A stretch of 62,374 nt of DNA from Pseudomonadota bacterium. GTDB taxonomy: Bacteria > Pseudomonadota > Alphaproteobacteria > Rhizobiales > Xanthobacteraceae. Each line of letters opens with the position of its first letter. Within the stretch, counting starts at the first letter, position 1. A program made the translations under genes and the position numbers. Shown here piece by piece: positions 16,325-24,736 of the stretch. The stretch is taken from positions 1 to 62,374 of the forward strand of contig JAEWJH010000101.1 of assembly GCA_023386635.1 (NCBI GenBank), given 5' to 3'. The notes under the pieces are model-generated. The model was not told the origin of the DNA, searched no databases, and saw nothing but the letters and a program-made list of their open reading frames with translations.

Positions 16325-18742
16325 ATGACCACTGCAAAACCACGCACTCCGCTGCAGCCCGGCGAAAATCGGGCCTATCCGGTTCTGCCGCTGCGCGACA
16401 TCGTGGTCTTTCCGCACATGATCGTTCCGCTCTTCGTCGGCCGTGAGAAGTCGATCAAGGCGCTGGAAGAGGTGATGCGGTCCGATACCTATATCCTGCT
16501 GGCCACGCAGAAGAACGCGTCCGACGACGATCCGTCGACCGACTCGATCTACGAGATCGGCACGCTCGCCAGCGTCCTGCAGCTCCTGAAGCTGCCAGAC
16601 GGCACCGTCAAGGTGCTGGTCGAGGGTGTGGAGCGCGCCAAGGTGCGCCAGTACACCGACCGTGCCGACTACTACGAAGCCGACGCCGAGGTGTTCACCG
16701 ACGATGAGGGCGAGCGCGTCGAAGCGGAAGCCATGGCGCGGTCCGTCGTCACCGAATTCGAGAGCTATGTGAAGCTCAACAAGAAGGTGTCGCCGGAGGT
16801 GATCGGCGTCGTCCAGCAGATTGACGACTACGCGAAGCTCGCCGACACGGTGGCCTCGCATCTCGCCGTCAAAATTCCGGACAAGCAGGCCATCCTGGAG
16901 ACGCCGTCGGTGACGCAGCGGCTCGAGAAGGTGCTCGGCCTGATGGAGAGCGAGATCTCGGTCCTGCAGGTCGAGAAGCGCATCCGTACGCGCGTTAAGC
17001 GCCAGATGGAGAAGACCCAGCGCGAGTATTATCTCAACGAGCAGATGAAGGCGATCCAGAAGGAACTGGGCGACGACGAGGGCAAGGACGAACTTGCCGA
17101 GCTCGAAGAGAAGATCAAGAAGACCAAGCTCTCGAAGGAAGCGCGGGAGAAGGCGCAGCACGAGCTCAAGAAGCTGCGCCAGATGTCGCCCATGTCCGCC
17201 GAGGCGACGGTCGTGCGCAACTATCTCGACTGGCTGCTGTCGATCCCGTGGGGCAAGAAGTCCAAGGTCAAGGCTGACCTCAAGTCCGCGCAGGATATCC
17301 TCGACAGCGATCACTATGGCCTGGAGAAGGTCAAGGATCGCATCGTCGAATATCTCGCCGTGCAGCAGCGGGCCAACAAGCTGACCGGACCGATCCTGTG
17401 CCTCGTCGGCCCTCCGGGCGTCGGCAAGACCTCGCTCGGCAAGTCGATCGCCAAGGCGACCGGCCGTGAATTCGTGCGCGTGTCGCTTGGCGGCGTGCGC
17501 GATGAAGCGGAAATCCGCGGTCACCGCCGTACCTACATCGGCTCGATGCCCGGCAAGATCATTCAGTCGATGCGCAAGGCGAAGACCTCGAACCCGCTCT
17601 TCCTGCTCGACGAGATCGACAAGATGGGCGCCGATTTCCGGGGCGATCCGTCGTCCGCGCTGCTGGAGGTGCTTGACCCCGAGCAGAACGGGACGTTCTC
17701 GGATCACTACCTCGAGGTCGAATACGATCTCTCCAACGTGATGTTCGTCACGACCGCGAATACGCTGAATATTCCCGGTCCGCTGATGGACCGCATGGAG
17801 CTGATCCGCATCGCCGGCTACACCGAGGACGAGAAGCTGGAGATCGCGCGCAAGCATCTGATCCCGGCGGCCGTGTCCAAGCACGGTCTCGAGCCGAAGG
17901 AGTGGTCGATCAACGACGACGCGCTGCTGCTGCTGATCCGCCGTTACACGCGGGAAGCGGGCGTGCGTAACCTCGAGCGCGAAATCTCGACACTGGTCCG
18001 CAAGGCCGTGAAGGAGATCATGCTCTCGAAGAAGAAGTCGGTCGAGGTGACGATAGACAATCTCAGCGATTTCGTCGGCGTGCCGAAATACCGCTTCGGC
18101 GAGGTCGAGGACGTGGATCTTGTCGGCGTGGTCACCGGCCTCGCGTGGACCGAGGTGGGCGGCGAGTTGCTGACCATCGAAGGCGCGATGATGCCGGGCA
18201 AGGGCCGCATGACCGTCACCGGCAACCTGCGCGATGTGATGAAGGAATCGATCTCGGCAGCGGCCTCCTATGTCCGCTCGCGCTCGATCGCCTTCGGAAT
18301 CGAGCCGCCGCTGTTCGACAAGCGCGACATCCACGTGCACGTGCCGGAAGGCGCGACGCCGAAGGATGGTCCGTCGGCCGGCGTGGCGATGGTCACCTCG
18401 ATCGTCTCGGTGCTCACCGGCATCCCGGTGCGCCGCGACGTGGCGATGACCGGCGAGATCACCTTGCGCGGCCGCGTGCTGCCGATCGGCGGCCTGAAAG
18501 AGAAACTGCTGGCCGCCGCGCGCGGCGGCATCAAGACGGTGCTGATCCCGGAGGAAAACGCCAAGGATCTGGTCGACATCTCCGACAGCATCAAGAAGGG
18601 ACTGGAGATCATTCCGGTCAGCCGCATGGACGAGGTTCTGGCGCGCGCACTGGTGCGCAAGCCTGAGCCGATCCAGTGGGAGGAGAAGCCCGAGACGGTG
18701 AAGCCGGTCGAGGAGGATTCTCCTGGTCTCACGGCCCACTGA
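16325..18742 (+). CDS. lon: ATP-dependent protease Lon
   Basis: An 805-residue cytoplasmic AAA+ serine protease. The N-terminal substrate-recognition domain starts YPVLPLRDIVVFPHMIVPLFVGR. Walker A is GPPGVGKT (about 361-368) and Walker B includes LFLLDEIDKM. The C-terminal protease domain carries the Ser in PKDGPSAGVAM (about 682) and the Lys in GGLKEKLLAA (about 723). The length is normal. It ends in a strong terminator and is followed by tRNA-Val and hup. Confidence 0.98.
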   Translation: MTTAKPRTPLQPGENRAYPVLPLRDIVVFPHMIVPLFVGREKSIKALEEVMRSDTYILLATQKNASDDDPSTDSIYEIGTLASVLQLLKLPDGTVKVLVEGVERAKVRQYTDRADYYEADAEVFTDDEGERVEAEAMARSVVTEFESYVKLNKKVSPEVIGVVQQIDDYAKLADTVASHLAVKIPDKQAILETPSVTQRLEKVLGLMESEISVLQVEKRIRTRVKRQMEKTQREYYLNEQMKAIQKELGDDEGKDELAELEEKIKKTKLSKEAREKAQHELKKLRQMSPMSAEATVVRNYLDWLLSIPWGKKSKVKADLKSAQDILDSDHYGLEKVKDRIVEYLAVQQRANKLTGPILCLVGPPGVGKTSLGKSIAKATGREFVRVSLGGVRDEAEIRGHRRTYIGSMPGKIIQSMRKAKTSNPLFLLDEIDKMGADFRGDPSSALLEVLDPEQNGTFSDHYLEVEYDLSNVMFVTTANTLNIPGPLMDRMELIRIAGYTEDEKLEIARKHLIPAAVSKHGLEPKEWSINDDALLLLIRRYTREAGVRNLEREISTLVRKAVKEIMLSKKKSVEVTIDNLSDFVGVPKYRFGEVEDVDLVGVVTGLAWTEVGGELLTIEGAMMPGKGRMTVTGNLRDVMKESISAAASYVRSRSIAFGIEPPLFDKRDIHVHVPEGATPKDGPSAGVAMVTSIVSVLTGIPVRRDVAMTGEITLRGRVLPIGGLKEKLLAAARGGIKTVLIPEENAKDLVDISDSIKKGLEIIPVSRMDEVLARALVRKPEPIQWEEKPETVKPVEEDSPGLTAH

Positions 18743-18770
18743 TGGCGGCAGCCTTCGTCTGACATCTGCG

Positions 18771-18802
18771 AACGGCGGCGCGTATGCGCCGCCGTTTCGT
18801 TA
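18771..18802 (+). terminator. Rho-independent terminator of lon
   Basis: An 11-bp perfect stem, AACGGCGGCGC (18771-18781) and GCGCCGCCGTT (18786-18796), with a GTAT loop and a TTCGTTAT tail, 28 bases after the lon stop. Confidence 0.8.
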
Positions 18803-18852
18803 TGCGCTCAGTCGATGGGGTGATCCGGCGCGTTACGTACGGCCTGGCGGGC

Positions 18853-18880
18853 TTGCCTCGGCAGGCCGAGAGGCGATACA
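18853..18880 (+). promoter_or_regulatory. Candidate tRNA-Val promoter
   Basis: TTGCCT (18853-18858), a 16-base spacer and GATACA (18875-18880). It ends 11 bases before the mature tRNA start, consistent with a short 5' leader. Confidence 0.4.
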
Positions 18881-18891
18881 CGGCGCGGGCA

Positions 18892-18967
18892 GGGCGATTA
18901 GCTCAGTTGGTAGAGCGCCTCCTTTACACGGAGGATGTCGGCGGTTCGAGTCCGTCATCGCCCACCA
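18892..18967 (+). tRNA. tRNA-Val (anticodon UAC)
   Basis: A 76-nt tRNA. The acceptor GGGCGAT (18892-18898) pairs with ATCGCCC (18957-18963). The D-arm is AGCTCAGTTGGTAGAGC. The anticodon arm CCTCCTTTACACGGAGG has TAC in the centre of the loop. It has the T-loop GGTTCGAGTCC, discriminator A and an encoded CCA. Confidence 0.97.
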
Positions 18968-18968
18968 G

Positions 18969-18990
18969 GCCCGTTAGCGACGGGCGCTTT
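18969..18990 (+). terminator. Hairpin after tRNA-Val
   Basis: GCCCGT (18969-18974) faces ACGGGC (18980-18985), followed by GCTTT. A short stem directly after the CCA end. Confidence 0.45.
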
Positions 18991-19093
18991 GCATGCCAGC
19001 CGTAATGAACGCGACCAGTTCGCGAATGATGTCTCGGCGGAACGCGGGAGGCCGGATCGCTGTTGCCGTCCATATCGGCAAATGGAGAGTGCG

Positions 19094-19312
19094 ATGAAAG
19101 CGATTGTAGGTGCGGCGGCGCTGCTGCTGGCGGTCACTGGCGCGGCCTTCGCCCAGAGCCAGCCCAATACCGGGCCGGCCGGAGCTGCCAATGGCGACAG
19201 CTTCGGTAAGCCTTATAGCGGCGCACGACCGTTGAAGACCAAGCCGCAGCGTCTCAAGACGACGGTCGGACACCGGCACAAAAAAGTGAAGCGGGTGAGG
19301 ATACCGCGCTGA
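19094..19312 (+). CDS. Small secreted basic protein, hypothetical
   Basis: A 72-residue protein with a clear signal peptide (MKAIVGAAALLLAVTGAAFA, cleavage probably AFA/QS). The mature part of about 52 residues has a Gly/Asn/Pro-rich start and a very basic C-terminus (RLKTTVGHRHKKVKRVRIPR). The ATG at 19094 is 6 bases after GGAGAG; an ATG at 19082 would be upstream of that site. Small basic exported proteins of this kind are common and unnamed in Bradyrhizobium-like genomes. I do not recognise the function. Confidence 0.65.
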   Translation: MKAIVGAAALLLAVTGAAFAQSQPNTGPAGAANGDSFGKPYSGARPLKTKPQRLKTTVGHRHKKVKRVRIPR

Positions 19313-19392
19313 TCGCGTTGAACGGAGGCTTTGACGTTTGCGCTCCACGGCGGGATCGTTGGTGCAAGGATCCGAACAGCAACAACAATCCA

Positions 19393-19433
19393 GAAAACAA
19401 AAAGGCAGGGCGAAATCGCTTCGCGCCTGCCTT
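19393..19433 (-). terminator. Rho-independent terminator of the HU gene
   Basis: AAGGCAGG (19402-19409) faces CCTGCCTT (19426-19433), with further inner pairing. On the minus strand it is followed by TTTTTGTTTT. It lies 55 bases past the HU stop. The small secreted-protein gene converges on it. Confidence 0.8.
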
Positions 19434-19487
19434 CTTGTTGCGTATGGCATCCGGAGGGTTGTCGCCCCGGACCGTCGATCGGGAGGC

Positions 19488-19787
19488 TTAGATCGATTCC
19501 TTCAGCTCTTTCGCCGCGCGGAACGCGACCTTCTTGCTGGCCTTGATCTGAATCTGTTCGCCGGTCGCCGGGTTGCGGCCCATGCGGGCGGCGCGCTTGC
19601 GGACCTGAAGGATTCCGAGGCCACCGATGCGGATGCGCTCGCCCTTCTTGAGATGCTTGACGATATTGGCGACGAGGTCGGTGAGCACCGCCTCGGCTTG
19701 CTTCTTCGGCATTTCGTGGTCTTCCGCGAGCGCTGCGGCAAGATGCTTCAGCGTGACGGTCGTCGGTGTTGCCGGCTTGGTGGCCAT
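19488..19787 (-). CDS. hup: HU family DNA-binding protein
   Basis: A 99-residue nucleoid protein. The HU fold is complete: helices with DLVANIVKHLKKGERIRIGGLGILQV, then the DNA-clasping arm RKRAARMGRNPATGEQIQI with its intercalating Pro in RNPATG, and the C-terminal ASKKVAFRAAKELKESI. A 10-residue Thr/Pro-rich N-terminal extension precedes the core. It has a GGAGGG ribosome binding site. Its place after lon is the standard lon-hup neighbour pair, although here it is on the opposite strand. Confidence 0.95.
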   Translation of the reverse strand: MATKPATPTTVTLKHLAAALAEDHEMPKKQAEAVLTDLVANIVKHLKKGERIRIGGLGILQVRKRAARMGRNPATGEQIQIKASKKVAFRAAKELKESI

Positions 19788-19932
19788 GGGTCAAAACCCT
19801 CCTCGTTGCAACGGTGGTTTGGCGAACCGCCAATCACAGCGTCCGGATTAGACGATTCGGGACCGTGCTGACCATGATTCTTACGGCAAAATGGGGGTTT
19901 CTCGCCATCCCCGTGCGATTTTCGGCTGTGCC

Positions 19933-19961
19933 TTGACTTGGCGCGAGGCGCACTTTAAAGC
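19933..19961 (+). promoter_or_regulatory. Candidate tRNA-Asp promoter
   Basis: TTGACT (19933-19938), a 17-base spacer and TAAAGC (19956-19961), placed 15 bases before the mature tRNA. Confidence 0.5.
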
Positions 19962-19976
19962 CCGTGCATCGCCCGC

Positions 19977-20053
19977 GGGGGCGTAGCTCAGTTGGTTAGA
20001 GCGCTGCCCTGTCACGGCAGAGGCCGAGGGTTCGAGTCCCTTCGCTCCCGCCA
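19977..20053 (+). tRNA. tRNA-Asp (anticodon GUC)
   Basis: A 77-nt tRNA. The acceptor GGGGGCG (19977-19983) pairs with CGCTCCC (20043-20049) with one G-U pair. The anticodon arm CTGCCCTGTCACGGCAG has GTC. It has the G73 discriminator typical of tRNA-Asp and an encoded CCA (20051-20053). Confidence 0.97.
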
Positions 20054-20254
20054 TTTTCCCCCGATTTGCCAGATAGGTGACGCCGCCCGCTGCGGCGCTC
20101 GATGCGTGTCGGCAAGGGATTTGGCTTCCCCTTACGCCAACCAAACCCACGGTCAAAACAATCCGCCGCCGGCTGGCCGCAGCCTTCCCGCTGCCTTCCG
20201 TGAGCCTTGCGCATATCGCCTGTGGGGCGCGCGGAACCAAGGGGAAATGCCCGC

Positions 20255-20287
20255 TTGCGAGTGGTAGGACCCTGCGCTAAACGCAGG
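20255..20287 (+). promoter_or_regulatory. Possible nuo promoter and overlapping hairpin in the 351-bp leader
   Basis: In the gap 20054-20404, TTGCGA (20255-20260), a 17-base spacer and TAAACG (20278-20283) form a weak sigma70-like pair. It overlaps a small hairpin, CCTGCG (20271-20276) facing CGCAGG (20282-20287). No other clear element was seen in this leader. Confidence 0.25.
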
Positions 20288-20404
20288 CGAATTCCCGACC
20301 CTAGAACGAATCCAGTTCAATCCGGGGTCATATCCCGACTTTCTGCCTCGCCCATGATGCGGAACGCGGGACTGGCGTCCTTCCAGAAGCGCAGCGAGGC
20401 GCGG

Positions 20405-20770
20405 ATGAACGAACTCTTGCTCGACTACCTGCCTTTGGTTGTGTTCGTCGGTGTCTCCGCCGTCATCGGCGTGGTGCTGCTGCTTGTTCCCTTCATCGTC
20501 GCGTTTCGGTCGCCGGACCCGGAAAAACTCTCCGCCTACGAGTGCGGCTTCAATGCGTTCGACGACGCGCGCATGAAGTTCGACGTGCGCTTTTATCTGG
20601 TGGCGATCCTGTTCATCATTTTCGACCTCGAAGTCGCCTTCCTGTTCCCCTGGGCGGTGGCGTTCGGACAGGTCGGCGTGTTCGGCTTCTGGTCGATGAT
20701 GGTCTTCCTTGGCGTCCTGACCATTGGCTTCATATATGAATGGAAGAAGGGGGCGCTGGAATGGAACTGA
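20405..20770 (+). CDS. nuoA: NADH-quinone oxidoreductase subunit A
   Basis: A 121-residue inner-membrane subunit of complex I with three TM helices. The signature KLSAYECGFNAFDDARMKFDVRFY (positions about 39-62) with its reactive Cys is present, and FLFPWAVAFG and GFIYEWKKGALEWN complete it. The ATG at 20405 follows GAGGCG. It is first of an uninterrupted co-directional nuo operon. Confidence 0.96.
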   Translation: MNELLLDYLPLVVFVGVSAVIGVVLLLVPFIVAFRSPDPEKLSAYECGFNAFDDARMKFDVRFYLVAILFIIFDLEVAFLFPWAVAFGQVGVFGFWSMMVFLGVLTIGFIYEWKKGALEWN

Positions 20771-20777
20771 TCCGCGC

Positions 20778-21338
20778 ATGACCATCGTCGCCCCTGCACC
20801 CAAAGGCGTCCTCGATCCGCGCACCGGCCAGCCGGTCGGCGCGGACGATCCGTTTTTCCGCGATCTCAACGGCGAACTGTCCGACAAGGGCTTCATCGTC
20901 ACCGCCGCCGACGATCTCATCACCTGGGCCCGCACCGGCTCGCTGATGTGGATGACGTTCGGTCTCGCCTGCTGCGCGGTCGAGATGATGCAGGTGTCGA
21001 TGCCGCGTTACGACGTCGAGCGCTTCGGCTTCGCGCCGCGCGCGTCGCCGCGCCAGTCGGACGTGATGATCGTCGCCGGCACGCTGACCAACAAGATGGC
21101 TCCCGCGCTGCGCAAGGTCTACGACCAGATGCCGGAGCCGCGCTACGTCATCTCCATGGGCTCCTGCGCCAATGGCGGCGGCTATTACCACTATTCCTAT
21201 TCGGTGGTGCGCGGCTGCGACCGCATCGTGCCGGTCGATATCTACGTGCCGGGTTGTCCGCCGACCGCGGAGGCGCTGCTGTACGGCGTGTTGCTGTTGC
21301 AGAAGAAGATCCGCCGGATCGGCACCATCGAGCGGTAG
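20778..21338 (+). CDS. nuoB: NADH-quinone oxidoreductase subunit B
   Basis: A 186-residue peripheral-arm subunit that holds the terminal iron-sulfur cluster N2. The cluster cysteines are visible: adjacent pair in FGLACCAVEMM, one in MGSCANGGGYY, and one in VPGCPPTAEALLYG. The start MTIVAPAPKGVLDPR lies 7 bases past the nuoA stop. It is followed within 5 bases by a non-nuo gene (cupin). Confidence 0.97.
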   Translation: MTIVAPAPKGVLDPRTGQPVGADDPFFRDLNGELSDKGFIVTAADDLITWARTGSLMWMTFGLACCAVEMMQVSMPRYDVERFGFAPRASPRQSDVMIVAGTLTNKMAPALRKVYDQMPEPRYVISMGSCANGGGYYHYSYSVVRGCDRIVPVDIYVPGCPPTAEALLYGVLLLQKKIRRIGTIER

Positions 21339-21342
21339 TGTG

Positions 21343-21672
21343 ATGCGGATGTCGGATATCCCGTTCGGGACGACGGACTGGGCGGCCATTGCGCCGACCC
21401 GGCATCCGGGCGATTCCGGCGAGGCGACCTGGCGCACGCGCCAGTTCGGCGAGATCCGCGTCCGCATGGTCGACTATTCGCCGGGTTACGTTGCCGATCA
21501 CTGGTGCAGCAAGGGCCATATCCTGCTGTGCATCGACGGCGAATTGACGACCGAGCTGGAGGACGGACGTTTGTTCGTGCTCAAGCCCGGCATGAGCTAC
21601 CAGGTCGCCGACGGCGCCGACGCGCATCGCTCGCGCACGGCGTCCGGGGCGCGGCTGTTTATCGTGGATTGA
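21343..21672 (+). CDS. DHCW-motif cupin fold protein, inserted between nuoB and nuoC
   Basis: A 109-residue single-domain cupin. The family hallmark DHWCSKGH sits at residues 52-59. A later His (about 95, DAHRSR) could complete a metal site. KPGMSYQVADG matches the second cupin motif region. The function of this family is unknown to me. It starts 4 bases after the nuoB stop and ends 18 bases before nuoC, so it must be transcribed with complex I. It is not a known subunit. A role in assembly, quinone or redox sensing is guesswork. Confidence 0.8.
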   Translation: MRMSDIPFGTTDWAAIAPTRHPGDSGEATWRTRQFGEIRVRMVDYSPGYVADHWCSKGHILLCIDGELTTELEDGRLFVLKPGMSYQVADGADAHRSRTASGARLFIVD

Positions 21673-21690
21673 TCGGCGGGACAGGAACCG

Positions 21691-22350
21691 ATGGACGAGA
21701 CACTCGACAAGCTCGGACAGATGATCGTTTCTGCGCTGCCAGGCGTGGCAACCGGTCATGCCGTCGTCTATGACGAACTGACGATCACCGCGGTGGCCGC
21801 CGAGATCGTCGCGGTGGCGCGCTTCCTGCGCGACGATCCGCGCTGCCGCTTCATCAGCATCATCGACGTGACCGCGGTCGACTGGCCCGCGCGCGAGCGG
21901 CGGTTCGATGTCGTTTATCATTTCCTGTCGCCGGTCCTGAACAAGCGGCTGCGCGTCAAGATCGAGACCGACGAGACGACGCCGGTGCCGTCGATCATCG
22001 ACGTGTTCAAGGGCGCGGACTGGTTCGAGCGCGAGACCTACGATCTTTACGGCGTGCTGTTTACCGGCCACCCGGACATGCGCCGGTTGCTCACCGACTA
22101 CGGTTTCGAGGGGCATCCGCTGCGCAAGGATTTCCCGATGACCGGCTTCGTCGAGGTGCGCTACGACGACGAGCAGAAGCGCGTCGTCTACGACAAGGTG
22201 AAGCTCAACCAGGAATTCCGCAACTTCGACTTCCTGTCGCCGTGGGAAGGCACCGACTACGTGCTGCCGGGCGACGAGAAGGCCAAGGGGCTGGATACCG
22301 CCGCGCAGGCCAACAAGTTGACCGGCGAGCCGGCCAAGAAGGGGGCGTGA
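21691..22350 (+). CDS. nuoC: NADH-quinone oxidoreductase subunit C
   Basis: A 219-residue 30-kDa-type subunit of the peripheral arm, separate from NuoD. It shows FISIIDVTAVDWP and the C-terminal signature ERETYDLYGVLFTGHPDMRRLLTDYGFEGHPLRKDFP broken over residues about 111-147. A charged tail of about 25 residues ends the protein. The stop overlaps the next ATG as TGATG. Confidence 0.96.
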   Translation: MDETLDKLGQMIVSALPGVATGHAVVYDELTITAVAAEIVAVARFLRDDPRCRFISIIDVTAVDWPARERRFDVVYHFLSPVLNKRLRVKIETDETTPVPSIIDVFKGADWFERETYDLYGVLFTGHPDMRRLLTDYGFEGHPLRKDFPMTGFVEVRYDDEQKRVVYDKVKLNQEFRNFDFLSPWEGTDYVLPGDEKAKGLDTAAQANKLTGEPAKKGA

Positions 22351-22781
22351 TGAAGACGTCCCTGAAGCCCGGCCTCAAGCACCGCATGACCTTCACGGTC
22401 CCCGAGAACAAGACCGTTCCGCATCTCTATCCGGAAGCGGCGATGTTCCAGGAGATGCCGAAGGTGTTTGCCACGGGCTACATGGTCGGCCTGTTCGAGT
22501 GGGCCTGCATCGAACTGATCCGCGATCATCTCGATCCGGGCGAGGGCAGCCTCGGCGTGCATGTGGATTTCAGCCACCTCGCGGCGACGCCGCCCGGCCT
22601 CACCGTGACGGTCGAAGCGGAATGCACGTCGGTCGACGGCAAGCGTCTCGGTTTCACGGTGCGCGGCCATGACGGCGTCGACGTGATCGGCGAGGGCAAC
22701 CACGCGCGCGCCGTGGTGGCGTGGGACAAGTTCAATGCCAAGGTCGCCGGCAAGGCGAAGGCGGCGCAGGTGGTGAACTGA
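22350..22781 (+). CDS. FlK-like hotdog thioesterase, inserted between nuoC and nuoD
   Basis: A 143-residue protein strikingly like the fluoroacetyl-CoA thioesterase FlK of Streptomyces cattleya. Recalled FlK residues align without gaps: catalytic Thr42 (in FATGYM), Glu50 (in LFEWAC) and His76 (in DFSHLA) are all present, as are Gly69 and Arg120 of the acyl pocket and Phe33. The gate residue Phe36 of FlK is Met here. It probably hydrolyses a small toxic acyl-CoA, not necessarily fluoroacetyl-CoA. It overlaps nuoC by one base and ends one base before nuoD, so it is translated with complex I. Confidence 0.85.
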   Translation: MKTSLKPGLKHRMTFTVPENKTVPHLYPEAAMFQEMPKVFATGYMVGLFEWACIELIRDHLDPGEGSLGVHVDFSHLAATPPGLTVTVEAECTSVDGKRLGFTVRGHDGVDVIGEGNHARAVVAWDKFNAKVAGKAKAAQVVN

Positions 22782-22782
22782 T

Positions 22783-23973
22783 ATGGCCGAAACCTCTCTG
22801 CGCAATTTCACGCTGAACTTCGGGCCGCAGCATCCGGCGGCGCACGGTGTGTTGCGTCTCGTGCTCGAACTCGACGGCGAAATCGTCGAGCGTGTCGATC
22901 CGCATATCGGCCTGCTGCATCGCGGCACGGAGAAGCTGATCGAGGCGAAGACCTATCTGCAGGCGATGCCGTATTTCGACCGGCTCGACTATGTCGCGCC
23001 GATGAATCAGGAGCATGCGTTCTGCCTCGCGGTAGAGAAGCTGCTCGGCATCGAGGTGCCGCGGCGCGCGCAGCTGATCCGCGTGCTCTACAGCGAGATC
23101 GGCCGGCTGTTGTCGCATCTGCTCAACGTCACCACGCAGGCGATGGACGTCGGCGCGCTCACCCCGCCGCTGTGGGGCTTTGAAGAGCGCGAGAAGCTGA
23201 TGGTGTTCTATGAGCGCGCTTCCGGCTCGCGCATGCACGCGGCTTATTTCCGTCCGGGTGGCGTGCATCAGGACCTGCCGCGGCAACTGATCGACGACAT
23301 CGATGCCTTCTGCGATCCGTTCCTCAAGGTGGTCGATGACCTCGACACGCTGCTGACCGGGAACCGCATCTTCAAGCAGCGCAACGTCGATATCGGCGTC
23401 GTCAGCCTGGAGGATTGCTGGAACTGGGGCTTCTCCGGCGTGATGGTGCGCGGCTCCGGCGCCGCGTGGGACCTGCGCAAGTCGCAGCCTTACGAATGCT
23501 ACGCCGAGATGGAATTCGACATTCCGATCGGCAAGAACGGCGACTGCTACGACCGCTATCTCATCCGCATGGATGAGATGCGCCAGTCCGTCCGCATCAT
23601 GAAGCAGTGCATCGCCAAGCTGCGCATGGCGGAGGGGCAGGGTCCGGTCTCCGTCACCGACAACAAGATCGTGCCGCCGCGCCGCGGCGAGATGAAGAAG
23701 ACGATGGAAGCGCTGATCCATCACTTCAAGCTCTACACCGAAGGCTTCCATGTGCCGGCCGGCGAAGTCTACTGTGCCGTCGAAGCCCCGAAGGGCGAAT
23801 TCGGCGTCTATCTGGTCGCCGACGGCACCAACAAACCCTACAAGTGCAAGATTCGTGCGCCCGGCTTCGCGCATCTGCAGGCGATGGACTTCATGTGCCG
23901 CGGGCACATGCTGGCCGACGTCTCAGCGGTGCTCGGCTCGCTCGACATCGTGTTCGGAGAGGTCGACCGATGA
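22783..23973 (+). CDS. nuoD: NADH-quinone oxidoreductase subunit D
   Basis: A 396-residue 49-kDa subunit that forms the quinone site with NuoB. The conserved NFGPQHPAAHGVLRLVLELDGE near residues 12-33 carries the quinone-site His, and PHIGLLHRGTEKL follows. Late in the chain are GLDIVFGEVDR-type residues (SLDIVFGEVDR at the C-terminus). The stop overlaps nuoE as ATGA. Confidence 0.98.
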   Translation: MAETSLRNFTLNFGPQHPAAHGVLRLVLELDGEIVERVDPHIGLLHRGTEKLIEAKTYLQAMPYFDRLDYVAPMNQEHAFCLAVEKLLGIEVPRRAQLIRVLYSEIGRLLSHLLNVTTQAMDVGALTPPLWGFEEREKLMVFYERASGSRMHAAYFRPGGVHQDLPRQLIDDIDAFCDPFLKVVDDLDTLLTGNRIFKQRNVDIGVVSLEDCWNWGFSGVMVRGSGAAWDLRKSQPYECYAEMEFDIPIGKNGDCYDRYLIRMDEMRQSVRIMKQCIAKLRMAEGQGPVSVTDNKIVPPRRGEMKKTMEALIHHFKLYTEGFHVPAGEVYCAVEAPKGEFGVYLVADGTNKPYKCKIRAPGFAHLQAMDFMCRGHMLADVSAVLGSLDIVFGEVDR

Positions 23974-24734
23974 GTGTGCGTCGTCTCGCGCCGGCAGAGA
24001 TTCAGCCGAAGGAGTTCGCGTTCAGCGCGGACAATCTCGCCTGGGCGAACAAGCAGGTGGAGAAATATCCGGCCGGCCGTCAGGCCTCGGCGATCATTCC
24101 GCTGTTGTGGCGCGCGCAGAAGCAGGCGGGCGGTTGGCTTCCGGAAGTGGCGATCCGTTACGTCGCCGACTTCCTGGCGATGCCGCATATCCGCGCGCTC
24201 GAAGTCGCGACCTTCTACACGATGTTCAATCTGGAGCCGGTCGGCCGCTTCTATGTGCAACTATGCGGCACCACGCCGTGCATGCTGCGCGGTGCGGAGG
24301 ATCTGAAGCGCGTGTGCCGCGACCGGATCGGCGAGCCGGGCCATGTCACCAAGGACGGCACGTTCTCGTGGCTTGAGGTCGAATGCCTCGGCGCCTGCGT
24401 CAACGCGCCGATGGTGCAGATCAACGACGACTTCTACGAAGATCTCAACACTGAGAATTTCAACAAGCTGCTCGACGATCTCGCTGCCGGACGCCCGGTG
24501 AAAGTCGGCCCGCAAATCGACCGGCAGTATTCCGCGCCGGCCGGCGGGGCGACAACGCTGACCGATCCGTCGCTCTATCAGACCAACGGCAAATCGGCCG
24601 GTGCGGCCAAGCCTGCCACCACCGATGCCGAAGCCAAGAAGCCGACCAAGGCCGCCAGCGATCGTGAAGCGCCAGCGCCGAAACCGCCCCTGAAATCGGC
24701 TCCCGCCGACAAGACCAAACCAAAGGCGCGCTGA
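23970..24734 (+). CDS. nuoE: NADH-quinone oxidoreductase subunit E
   Basis: A 254-residue 24-kDa subunit with a thioredoxin-like 2Fe-2S domain. The four cluster Cys are in CGTTPC (about 101-106) and in the VECLGACVNAP segment (about 137-147). The core ends near residue 180. The remaining 60-70 residues are an Ala/Lys/Pro-rich, probably disordered tail (TKAASDREAPAPKPPLKSAP type), longer than in E. coli but seen in other alphaproteobacteria. The ATG overlaps the nuoD stop. Confidence 0.96.
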   Translation: MSVRRLAPAEIQPKEFAFSADNLAWANKQVEKYPAGRQASAIIPLLWRAQKQAGGWLPEVAIRYVADFLAMPHIRALEVATFYTMFNLEPVGRFYVQLCGTTPCMLRGAEDLKRVCRDRIGEPGHVTKDGTFSWLEVECLGACVNAPMVQINDDFYEDLNTENFNKLLDDLAAGRPVKVGPQIDRQYSAPAGGATTLTDPSLYQTNGKSAGAAKPATTDAEAKKPTKAASDREAPAPKPPLKSAPADKTKPKAR

Positions 24735-24736
24735 CC

